From: Pseudoalteromonas luteoviolacea
Lineage (GTDB): Bacteria > Pseudomonadota > Gammaproteobacteria > Enterobacterales > Alteromonadaceae
Reading direction: 5' to 3'
Assembly (NCBI RefSeq): GCF_001750165.1
Contig: NZ_CP015411.1
Location: forward strand, 2,508,001 to 2,572,000
Length of the DNA stretch: 64,000 nt
Shown here in pieces: positions 35,783-43,862 of the stretch. The stretch's first letter is position 1. Each line of letters begins with the position of its first letter. The notes below the pieces were generated by a model that did not search any database, had not been told where the DNA came from, and was given only the letters and a program-made list of their open reading frames with translations. Position numbers and translations under genes: made by a program.

Positions 35783-36262
35783 TCAACACCAGAACTCACC
35801 CGAACACTCAGGTACTATAGAGCCTCTAAATCCATCATTTCTAACGAGTAGGTTTGCACAACTGTTTGATGCTTTGTCTATATTTTGCCGATTCAATGCT
35901 GGCATATTTGAGGCTATTAAGAGTGACTCAACATCTTTAATTTGTTGAACATCCGTAACAGGTGCTTGTTTATGATAAATCTCACCAAAACGCACAGTTA
36001 ATCCATGGTGTTGCCAAAACCTACCGTCTAGGTGCTCTTGAATTCTTTTCTCAAAATTACGATTGTTAGACAACTTTGTCATGCCAATATAGAGCAATAC
36101 ATTGAGACCATATATAGGATGATCACCATAAATCTGATACACACCAAAAGATTGAGATATCTCTTTAGGTGTTTCCTTACATAAATTGTAAACGTTTTCT
36201 TTTAAACAATATTTGATTGCATATGGCTCTGACCAATAAACAAAGATTCTTTTTAAATTCAT
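35783..36262 (-). CDS. GIY-YIG-like nuclease domain protein
   Basis: 159 residues. GVYQIYGDHPIYGLNVLLYIGMTK (about 40-63) is the GIY...YIG pair, followed by an arginine in the FEKRIQEHL helix and a glutamate in the DVESLLIASNMPALN helix, giving a plausible full active site. Stand-alone small GIY-YIG proteins are often selfish, repair or defence nucleases. It is preceded by a 435-base gap and has no phage genes beside it. Confidence 0.65.
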   Translation of the reverse strand: MNLKRIFVYWSEPYAIKYCLKENVYNLCKETPKEISQSFGVYQIYGDHPIYGLNVLLYIGMTKLSNNRNFEKRIQEHLDGRFWQHHGLTVRFGEIYHKQAPVTDVQQIKDVESLLIASNMPALNRQNIDKASNSCANLLVRNDGFRGSIVPECSGEFWC

Positions 36263-36697
36263 TTTCTAACTAACCACTTTTTTGTGCCAACGTTGATAAA
36301 ATAGCTTGGGCCAAATAAAAATATTGATTTAACAAATACCTCCAAAATTTCAAACCATACTATTAATACCAACCCCATTACAAACTAAAGAAGTTATAGT
36401 TAAATATCAACCAAGTGTAATTAGGTGTAATATAATAGACGTCGCGTTTCTGTTTCATGTATAAAGCGGAAGTCAAAGGTAGAATATCGTTCGTAAAAGA
36501 TTTACGGCTCTCTTAACGCTGAGCTAAAAATCTGAAATTAACGGTGATTACGAATAAGAAAAACGCGAAAACTGCTAGCACCGACATACTAATAAAAAAA
36601 CGATGAGCAAGTCATGAAAAAACTAAGCAGAATTAAAATGTAAAGACTGGTGCTATCGAAGTTGAATAACACCAGATGATTATGCATCACTCTAAAA
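36263..36697. other. Gene-free AT-rich interval
   Basis: No supported gene, tRNA or repeat. Near its right end, CTGGTG (36647-36652) and CACCAG (36670-36675) form a stem that probably terminates the minus-strand amine-oxidase operon. Confidence 0.5.
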
Positions 36698-37006
36698 CTA
36701 AGAGATTGAATTCGCTGATTTTAAAATATAGCTTATCGCCGCTTGACATATTTTGGTTATCGTTGCTTTTGCTATGACTTTTAAAGTCAATAACTCCGTC
36801 TCAAAAACCAATGATTCCCTTTGAAGTTCAGCGTTAAACTCGTCTTCCGTTAACTCTCCATTGGCTCGAGCAGTAATCAGCTGAGCAATAGACTCTTTAC
36901 TCGCACCTAACGCTTTATGGACACCTTCTGCAACATCTTCAACATCAGCTGAAAATTCTCTACACAGAAAGTCGCCAGTGTCCCTTATAAGTTCATCTAT
37001 GTTCAT
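36698..37006 (-). CDS. Small hypothetical protein at the end of the amine-oxidase operon
   Basis: 102 residues, acidic N-terminal two-thirds with helical character and a hydrophobic C-terminal segment (about 72-95). GAGATAT precedes the ATG. It starts 14 bases after the lipoprotein gene. Family unknown; the helical pattern could suit a membrane-associated or partner protein for the oxidases. Confidence 0.65.
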   Translation of the reverse strand: MNIDELIRDTGDFLCREFSADVEDVAEGVHKALGASKESIAQLITARANGELTEDEFNAELQRESLVFETELLTLKVIAKATITKICQAAISYILKSANSIS

Positions 37007-37020
37007 ATCAATATCTCCTT

Positions 37021-37446
37021 TTATTCTGGTTTAGCATTTTCGGCAACAAGCATCGCTTTTAATACCCGATTATACTGTTTAGATCGGCGTTTAATTAAAG
37101 TGTCACCCAGTGTATTATGTTGTTGGTGATTAGATATGTCTTGTCTCCATAATTTCAGTAAATTTTCGCTTTGAGTAACAGACTCAGAGTTATAAGCCCT
37201 ATGTTCGTTAAGCGCCTTCAAAACTTGAATATCTACCTCTATGGCATGATAGTTTTGTTTGTAGTTTAGAAAGTCGCGCGATTGCTTCTCTGTTAACAAC
37301 ATCCTATGCCAATGCATATCAATTCTTACCTTTGTCTGCACCAACAGCAATTTCACCTGTGGATCATGATGAGCAATTTTGGCCCACTGACAAGCCGACA
37401 ACATAAAACAGGCTAACACCACTAGCCAAAACCTAACTTTCCGCAT
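37021..37446 (-). CDS. Lipoprotein of unknown function in amine-oxidase operon
   Basis: 141 residues. Signal peptide with lipobox LSAC (C19). The mature part is basic, helical and rich in His/Gln, with no recognised domain. It follows the 613-residue oxidase gene by 40 bases and precedes the small gene by 14, so it shares the operon and may anchor or escort the products at the membrane. Confidence 0.7.
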   Translation of the reverse strand: MRKVRFWLVVLACFMLSACQWAKIAHHDPQVKLLLVQTKVRIDMHWHRMLLTEKQSRDFLNYKQNYHAIEVDIQVLKALNEHRAYNSESVTQSENLLKLWRQDISNHQQHNTLGDTLIKRRSKQYNRVLKAMLVAENAKPE

Positions 37447-37486
37447 ACTCTATCCTTTCCAAAATGTTATCTTTATGAAGTTTAAA

Positions 37487-39328
37487 CTACATCCTTATAT
37501 CGCAAGTACCGCAAATTAGAGGGTAATCCTGTAAATCAGTTGCAATTGTATCAATGTGAAAATAATCCATCAGCACCGACTCAGCTGTACAAAACGCACC
37601 TTCTATCCATGCTTGGTCATTTGAAAACGCGGAACCAATAATAAACACATTCGCAGATTTATCCATACCAGCCAGTAACTCTGGAGTGCGTATATCTTGC
37701 ATTACCTTACAAATATTATAATGTGATGCCCACGCATGATAACCTGCGCCAAAAGGATTATGTCCCCAATCCATAAAAGTTGTTTCTAATGGTTTAGGGA
37801 TCACTTTGGGATCGACATGTTCATTACCATAATGCAATCTAGCCAGCTGCAACCTGAGCATTCTTTGCATTGCATTAGTCGCTTTCTTTGCCCCCACAAG
37901 TGGCTGAGTATCGGTGCTCGGTGCAACTGTATGCTGCTCATCAATAGACCACTCCAACTCACGCCAGAAGTTTGTAAAGCGCATATCATCATATGATGCC
38001 AAAATCCCATATACAGGTTTCGTACTCTTAACAGGTGCGTTATTACCAAAATAATATACCTGTCTTATCGGCAGATCCGTAATTGTGGGCCCGTATGTTT
38101 GGGTATACGTGTTAACTTTAGGCTTAAATGGCAGTGAATTGTCTTCCCACCACGGCGTATCAAAAAACATAGCGGCTTTAAACGAAGGTTGTTCTATAAC
38201 AGACTCTAAGTAGTTAGATACATTGGTTTGGTTTAGAAAATTCACACGTTCTTGTTCTTCTGGCAAATACCGAGTAGCCGCAGCAACGGCCTTAACAGCG
38301 TGAGGCGGCATAGCCAAAAATGCATAATCGGTTTCTTTTACACTGTTGCTTGGTGTGTCCGGATTGCACGCTGAAGCAGTATGGAACAGAGTTTTACCAG
38401 ACTTACTCCAAATTGAATGTAATCGAGTCGACTTTGTCACTTTGAAATCAATATTATGATTTTCAGCAAGTGAGATGCACGCGTTATATAAGCTTACAAA
38501 CAGCGATGACATCCCAGTTTTCAATGTTTTAAATTTACCACCAGGTGCAAATTCTCCATTGTAAACAGCCGCATCCGCAGCATTCCAGTTAATCACATTT
38601 GAGCTATAGCCATTAGCATCTGCTGCGTATTGATACCCTTCGTTATACGCCTGATCATACAAAATATTCCAATAACCAATGTTGCTTGCCAAATCACCAG
38701 TTTTATATACATATGACTCAAAACCATCAGGTAAGACACCCTCTGAATAAAATTGACATTGCTGAACTCTATTGGTTGCATTTTTAGTAACAATGGCGTT
38801 TGATACGCTACCAATTAAATCATCTGCAGGCGCTGCATTAGCAGGTACACTGACTGTTTCTTTAACCGTAAACTGATTACCAACCTTAACTTCAGCATCT
38901 ATATCTACAGATGTGTTAGTATCGTACGGAGCCCTATTGTAGAAGTTGATTTCACTTTGGTACATGTGCTGACCACGCACAAATAATAAGGGGTCATCAG
39001 TCGTATTAAAAGGTACTTTTTGACCATCAAGCCCCAGCTTATGGATAGTCGTAGTGACAAGCTGATGTCCTTCTTTCTTTTCATCATCCCACTCAATGAA
39101 GCGCATACCGCCAACTTCAATATAGGAATTCTTACTGCAATTCTGATAGTGATATGTGCAAATACGGCCAGCTGGCAAGCGTGTTCCTTCACCATTTTGC
39201 GCATAATCGTAATCACCCCATTCAATTATCTCGAGTTGATCTCCACTTGCTAACTTGCCACTATCCAATAGACGCCAAGCCGTATATAAACCAGATGGGC
39301 CACCACCGAAGATTGTGTATGTTTTCAT
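37487..39328 (-). CDS. FAD-dependent amine/L-amino-acid oxidase-like protein
   Basis: 613 residues. N-terminal dinucleotide fold (FGGGPSG, residues 7-13) directly at the start, so no signal peptide; the GGMRF motif at 73-77 and the C-terminal FAD contact NDQAWIEGAFCTAES are typical of flavin amine oxidases including L-amino-acid oxidases. It would oxidise an amine or amino acid to an imine and release H2O2. Its ATG overlaps the stop of the SolA-like gene as TAATG, so the two enzymes are made together. The substrate is not known; the insert between about 100 and 260 is unusual. Confidence 0.85.
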   Translation of the reverse strand: MKTYTIFGGGPSGLYTAWRLLDSGKLASGDQLEIIEWGDYDYAQNGEGTRLPAGRICTYHYQNCSKNSYIEVGGMRFIEWDDEKKEGHQLVTTTIHKLGLDGQKVPFNTTDDPLLFVRGQHMYQSEINFYNRAPYDTNTSVDIDAEVKVGNQFTVKETVSVPANAAPADDLIGSVSNAIVTKNATNRVQQCQFYSEGVLPDGFESYVYKTGDLASNIGYWNILYDQAYNEGYQYAADANGYSSNVINWNAADAAVYNGEFAPGGKFKTLKTGMSSLFVSLYNACISLAENHNIDFKVTKSTRLHSIWSKSGKTLFHTASACNPDTPSNSVKETDYAFLAMPPHAVKAVAAATRYLPEEQERVNFLNQTNVSNYLESVIEQPSFKAAMFFDTPWWEDNSLPFKPKVNTYTQTYGPTITDLPIRQVYYFGNNAPVKSTKPVYGILASYDDMRFTNFWRELEWSIDEQHTVAPSTDTQPLVGAKKATNAMQRMLRLQLARLHYGNEHVDPKVIPKPLETTFMDWGHNPFGAGYHAWASHYNICKVMQDIRTPELLAGMDKSANVFIIGSAFSNDQAWIEGAFCTAESVLMDYFHIDTIATDLQDYPLICGTCDIRM

Positions 39329-40647
39329 TATTTTGATTCCTTTTTTACTGGGCTTACCTCACCTGCCGGTTGCCAGTTAATTGCGAAATGATTACGGGGT
39401 ATATTAAAAACGCGTTCGCCTTCACTATAAGTAAACTTTTCGAGTGCAGGCTCTTGCAGCATTTTGATGATCATATCGCCCATGATTGGAATGAACTTAC
39501 CTGCCCAGCCTGCGGTATATGTCACGATATTCTTTGAGTTCGGCTGTTCTTTGGGGAGATAATCCAAGAAAAACTCGGGCTGTTCTTCAAGCTTAGGATC
39601 ATTACATAAGGCAATTAAACATGTAGAAGTGTGCTGAGGTGTTGGATCCAGCCCAGGCATAAACTGCTCTACCCAAGATGATGCTATATCTAATGACTTT
39701 GCAGAAGGAGCCAATTGACGTTCACTAGGGTCGTAAATAATTTTATAATCGGGAAAATCTGTTGCAACCCTTACAAAACCTGGGTTTGCCCAATCTAATT
39801 CGGGGAAGCCATATAAGAGTGAGTTTGTCGCACTCTCTGGTTGGTATGGACTGTCTTCGGGTTTGGATTGAAACGCAAACCAAGAAGGGAAATGAGCATG
39901 CTCATCAATTTTCTTAAAATATGCTGATGCCATTTGCCAAATTAAAATGGGTACTGAGAACCCCAAATACCGCACCGTATCATTCACATAAGCCCCTGCA
40001 GTTATAGCAAGCTTTGCACTTTGATAATAAGACAAAGTTTCCATGCCTTGCCCACTTCGTTGGGTGAAAACTTTTATACAGTTCTCTTCACTGTTGTCTA
40101 TATTAACAACACTCTCCCATTCCTTAAATGTGACATTTCCTGTTGCGAGTGCTGCATTGTATAGCACCTGCTCAGTTGCTTTGACATTAATGGTTCCGCC
40201 ATCTTTTTGAAAAAAGCCATAATACGCTTTTGGCAAACCTTCAAAGCTTGCCTTGCTCTCGATGCCCTGTGCATTTGCCAAAGGTTCATATGGGATGCCA
40301 AGGGTATCCATTGTGACTTTCGCTTTGTCAATTCCGCCCTCTTGTGTACCAGAAATATTCTGTCCAAACCATAAGCTGCCTTCACTACCCACTAGAGGTA
40401 CATCCGTGTATCGCTGTAAATGACACCAAAACGGCTGTGATGACAGGCTCAACTGTGACATATAATCTTGCTCATATTGCAACCGGAATTGTCTTGAATA
40501 CCCAGCTGAACTTCCCAGATTATTAAAGTAGCTGAACTTTTCAATTACGAGTATTTTCAGACCTTCTTTAGCACCATGATAAGCAGTAGATAGGCCAATG
40601 GGACCTCCACCGATAACAATAAGGTCATATGATGTGTTTGTATTCAT
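39328..40647 (-). CDS. SolA/sarcosine-oxidase-like FAD-dependent oxidoreductase
   Basis: 439 residues. GGGPIGLSTAYH at 13-24 binds FAD; GSSAGYSRQFR at 45-55 matches the monomeric sarcosine oxidase GSSHGxxR loop; and C343 lies where these enzymes attach FAD covalently. The reaction would be oxidation of an N-methyl or primary amino acid with O2 to give H2O2. AAGGAGT lies before the ATG. It is first of a four-gene operon. N-methyltryptophan oxidase is the nearest named activity but the substrate is unproven. Confidence 0.87.
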   Translation of the reverse strand: MNTNTSYDLIVIGGGPIGLSTAYHGAKEGLKILVIEKFSYFNNLGSSAGYSRQFRLQYEQDYMSQLSLSSQPFWCHLQRYTDVPLVGSEGSLWFGQNISGTQEGGIDKAKVTMDTLGIPYEPLANAQGIESKASFEGLPKAYYGFFQKDGGTINVKATEQVLYNAALATGNVTFKEWESVVNIDNSEENCIKVFTQRSGQGMETLSYYQSAKLAITAGAYVNDTVRYLGFSVPILIWQMASAYFKKIDEHAHFPSWFAFQSKPEDSPYQPESATNSLLYGFPELDWANPGFVRVATDFPDYKIIYDPSERQLAPSAKSLDIASSWVEQFMPGLDPTPQHTSTCLIALCNDPKLEEQPEFFLDYLPKEQPNSKNIVTYTAGWAGKFIPIMGDMIIKMLQEPALEKFTYSEGERVFNIPRNHFAINWQPAGEVSPVKKESK

Positions 40648-40911
40648 TAAGCACTCCTTTTTTAGTTTTTTACTCTAAATTAGAATGTGATTTTTAAGTA
40701 TTACAAACCCTTACATGACATCGAAATGCTTCCCCTTTTAGAGCGTAAATAACCAAAGTAGTGAATTTGATTTTTCACACTGTATGTAAATGACTGATAT
40801 TAAGTGACTGTTTCTGGACTTTGATAACTAAAAGTTAACAACCTCGGGAGTACAATATAATTTTGTGTATAATTTCGCCTTCAATGCATACACAATTAAG
40901 GAAAATTAAAC

Positions 40912-42882
40912 ATGAAATATATAAACGGTATCTCTGCACTGGCGCTTTTAGCTATGCATAGTGCATACGCATTGCCAAAACCAACGGGGTCATTCTATTT
41001 TCAACCAAGTACTATCACAGTGGGACAAAACAGTACCTTAAGGTGGTATATACGCAATGCCACAAGCTGTAAAAATCAATGGGGAACTGAAATAGGTACC
41101 AACGGTTCATATACAACCACCCCATCAGTTGGGGTAACTGAATATAGGTTTACCTGCTCAGGTCCCGGCGGTAGCACATTATTTAAGGCAGTTCGCACTG
41201 TTAAACCTCACCCACTACCAACAGCAAACTTTGCATACTCCCCACGCTCAGTAGAAGTCGGAACGCCAATCACTTTAAGATGGTCGACACAACATGCTAC
41301 ATCATGCAAAAACCCTTGGGGGACAGAAATTGGCACATCAGGAAGCTACACATTTACCAGTAATAAACCAGGAACTGTTCGTTATAACTTTAAATGTTCA
41401 GGGCAAGGTGGCAGCACAACAGCATCTGCATCATACACTTTGACACCCGCTGCAAAGCCAACGATCACCAATCTACACTACTCTCCACAAACAGCTTATA
41501 TCGGCCAGCGACAAACATTAAACTTTAATTATAATAACGCCAGTAAATGCTATGCCTACAACAATGCCGGTAATGAAGTTGTTTATTATCAAGGTGAACA
41601 AAAAAGCGGATCCTACCAATGGACATCGCCTCCCCGCTCTATTTTGGTAAATAACGGTGAACTTGAAGTTTTTTGTCAAGGTCGAGGCGGAGTCACGCAA
41701 GAGTTAGCTCATTATAGAGTCAAAGAACATCCAACTGTGTCCAACTTAAAAGAGGCATTTATGGCCAGGACGCCCACACGTTGGCTCGATAATATACATT
41801 GTGATACTGAAGTTATTATTGATGGTAGAAAACGAAAAGTATGTGACGTCAAACTTATGTATAACGCTTGGCTTGGTATTGACGGTTTACTAGACCTTTA
41901 CTTAGCTTCTGGGGATAAAACATTAGTTGAATTGGCTTTGCAATTAAGTGAAAAATACAAAAGTACCGGTCAAGACCATAATGGCGATGGCTATCTCGAT
42001 TGGTTTAGTACTCCGCTGTATGAATATAATGGCAAGATGTATGATCATGACCACTATGAGTGGCGTGCAGGTTCAGGCGTGGCTCGCACAGCCGCTGTCA
42101 TATTAGATGACCCTAACCTTGTCGACTTGCATGCAAGAGCTACCAGCATTCAAGATTTTGCAGAACAACATATATGGAGAAAATGGTACGCTAAGTCTAA
42201 CCAATTCAATAACCTGAGAGTAACTCATTTTATAGGAAGAGTTGGGACAATTGCACTATTTCTGAATAAGCACAGCTCAGACCAAACACTTAAAAACCAA
42301 TATGAGAATTTTATAAAACAAAGAGGACAAATTCTAAAAAACTCTCTGGAATATGTAACAACCAACAACGCCAATGCTTATAACATCCGTTGTTATGCTC
42401 CTTCGGGTCATTCTAGTCAAGATTGCGCGACTGCGAGCTTGCCTATTCAAGGCACAATTGATGTAAGCCATGCTGGCGACACGCTTTCATTTATCGTAGA
42501 AGCATATCTTGCAGGTGGCTTCGGTGTTTTTGATCAACAGGATATAATACGTCTTTCCAATACAGTGAAAAAGCTCATTATTTCTGATTCAGATCAGAAA
42601 TTTAGGTCAAATGTGTGTTCAATTGACGCCTGTAGCTATAACAGGAGTACTGATCCATATTACCGCAATATAGGCGCATACCAAAGCCAATGGGCAAAGC
42701 TAGCTCAATTTGATCCAGCTTTATTAGACATCTATTTATATTGGTTATCTACTCAAAGTATCAATGTGTCACCTAAAGGCGAACCTGAAATAATGATTGA
42801 CCAAACCCAAAGATTACCTGGCGGCTATGGCTCACCAAACATTTTCGCAAATATCGCACTCGCTGTAGTAAGAGCGCTGTAA
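40912..42882 (+). CDS. Secreted protein with three Ig-like repeats and helical C-terminal domain
   Basis: 656 residues. Signal peptide (cleavage after AYA, about residue 21). Three beta-sandwich repeats of about 85 residues (near 25-105, 108-185, 188-275) each contain a conserved cysteine pair and GTEIGT-x-GSY or similar, as in accessory domains of secreted hydrolases. The remaining 380 residues look helical with a DHDHYEWRAGSG segment and an IDVSHAGDT motif, suggestive of an alpha-toroid enzyme such as a polysaccharide-acting hydrolase or lyase, though I cannot name a family. AAGGA precedes the ATG. A terminator follows. Confidence 0.75.
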   Translation: MKYINGISALALLAMHSAYALPKPTGSFYFQPSTITVGQNSTLRWYIRNATSCKNQWGTEIGTNGSYTTTPSVGVTEYRFTCSGPGGSTLFKAVRTVKPHPLPTANFAYSPRSVEVGTPITLRWSTQHATSCKNPWGTEIGTSGSYTFTSNKPGTVRYNFKCSGQGGSTTASASYTLTPAAKPTITNLHYSPQTAYIGQRQTLNFNYNNASKCYAYNNAGNEVVYYQGEQKSGSYQWTSPPRSILVNNGELEVFCQGRGGVTQELAHYRVKEHPTVSNLKEAFMARTPTRWLDNIHCDTEVIIDGRKRKVCDVKLMYNAWLGIDGLLDLYLASGDKTLVELALQLSEKYKSTGQDHNGDGYLDWFSTPLYEYNGKMYDHDHYEWRAGSGVARTAAVILDDPNLVDLHARATSIQDFAEQHIWRKWYAKSNQFNNLRVTHFIGRVGTIALFLNKHSSDQTLKNQYENFIKQRGQILKNSLEYVTTNNANAYNIRCYAPSGHSSQDCATASLPIQGTIDVSHAGDTLSFIVEAYLAGGFGVFDQQDIIRLSNTVKKLIISDSDQKFRSNVCSIDACSYNRSTDPYYRNIGAYQSQWAKLAQFDPALLDIYLYWLSTQSINVSPKGEPEIMIDQTQRLPGGYGSPNIFANIALAVVRAL

Positions 42883-42907
42883 TTTATCCCTGGTCAAAGG
42901 TATAACA

Positions 42908-42932
42908 AAGTCGGCTCTGGGCCGGCTTTTTA
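42908..42932 (+). terminator. Rho-independent terminator
   Basis: AAGTCGGC / GCCGGCTT stem with TCTGG loop and T-tail, 25 bases past the stop of the Ig-repeat protein gene. Confidence 0.85.
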
Positions 42933-43070
42933 TCATAAACCGTACAGTATCAATTCCCATGGCTCATTTATCGCATTGATCTTGCAGTCTGCTTATAATC
43001 ACGAATCATGGCTAGTTTGTAGTATAGTCATTGTGGGAAAGTTATAGAAACAGAGCATATTAATAGATAT

Positions 43071-43532
43071 TTATGTTGAAACCGGTGTTCTTAGTTTACT
43101 TTTATAAAGCATCTCATATTCACTACAGTTAGAATCAATCACAGAGAACCCCAACCTATCATATAGTGCTTTGGCTGGGTTACTTTTTAACACACTTAAT
43201 CCAACTTCGCTCCCTTCTTTCGCCGCCATGTTGCACATATCCTGAATTAGCCGACCACCAATCCCGTTACCCTGAAAGTCTGGATGTATTTGCACTTGAT
43301 ATATGTACCACTGTTTGCTTTTTAATATATAACTTGCTTTGAAAAGACCTGCTTTTTTGCCGTTTACAAGTATTATTTTAGCGTCTTCAAAATTAAACTT
43401 AATTCGGAAAAGGTGTTCTTTATCACTAATATCAACACCATCCTGCAACAAGTATTGATCCATAGTAAGACGCCGAAGCTCAAGCAAATAGTCTAAGTCC
43501 TCTTCTTGAGTACGTCTTAATGTAAACTTCAT
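43071..43532 (-). CDS. GNAT-family N-acetyltransferase
   Basis: 153 residues with the usual GNAT order: an N-terminal helix (DLDYLLELRR), central strands with VQIHPDFQGNGIGGRLI (acetyl-CoA pyrophosphate loop, about 85-101) and NPAKALYDRLGF near the end. The substrate is not predictable. Single gene between the secreted protein and the amine oxidase. Confidence 0.92.
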   Translation of the reverse strand: MKFTLRRTQEEDLDYLLELRRLTMDQYLLQDGVDISDKEHLFRIKFNFEDAKIILVNGKKAGLFKASYILKSKQWYIYQVQIHPDFQGNGIGGRLIQDMCNMAAKEGSEVGLSVLKSNPAKALYDRLGFSVIDSNCSEYEMLYKSKLRTPVST

Positions 43533-43862
43533 CTGATAGTTCCTAAGGGAGTAATAGCCTATAATGAACTTAACCGATTTAAAATCAAAGTTTAATTAAA
43601 TTTATATCTTAATTCCTTCTTAGATAGAATAAAAATCCACAAAAAAATAAATGCTTATTTTTAAATAAATAACATAAAAATATGTGAATTATCAAAAGCT
43701 ACATGTGACATTTCACTAAATTAAAAGTAATAAAGAGAAAAATATAGATTTATTTGAGGATGTAAACCTAAGCATTTACAAGTTATGGACGCATCATTTG
43801 TACTAGTGCGGTATTCAAAAGGCTTTGCAGGTACCACGCCTGTGATACCTGCAAAAGTAGAT
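43533..43862. other. AT-rich gap with terminator
   Basis: No gene is supported in these 330 bases. They contain the promoter of the GNAT gene and, at the right end, the terminator of the LamG-fused oxidase. Confidence 0.55.
43823..43857 (-). terminator. Terminator of the LamG-fused amine oxidase gene
   Basis: CTTTGCAGGTA (43823-43833) and its complement (43846-43857) make a long stem with an inner CAC-GCCT-GTG hairpin, six bases beyond the stop. Confidence 0.75.

Noticed and set aside
36400..36560. Possible tRNA or structured RNA in the gap before the amine-oxidase operon
   Set aside because: No acceptor/T-arm pairing or anticodon arm could be drawn.
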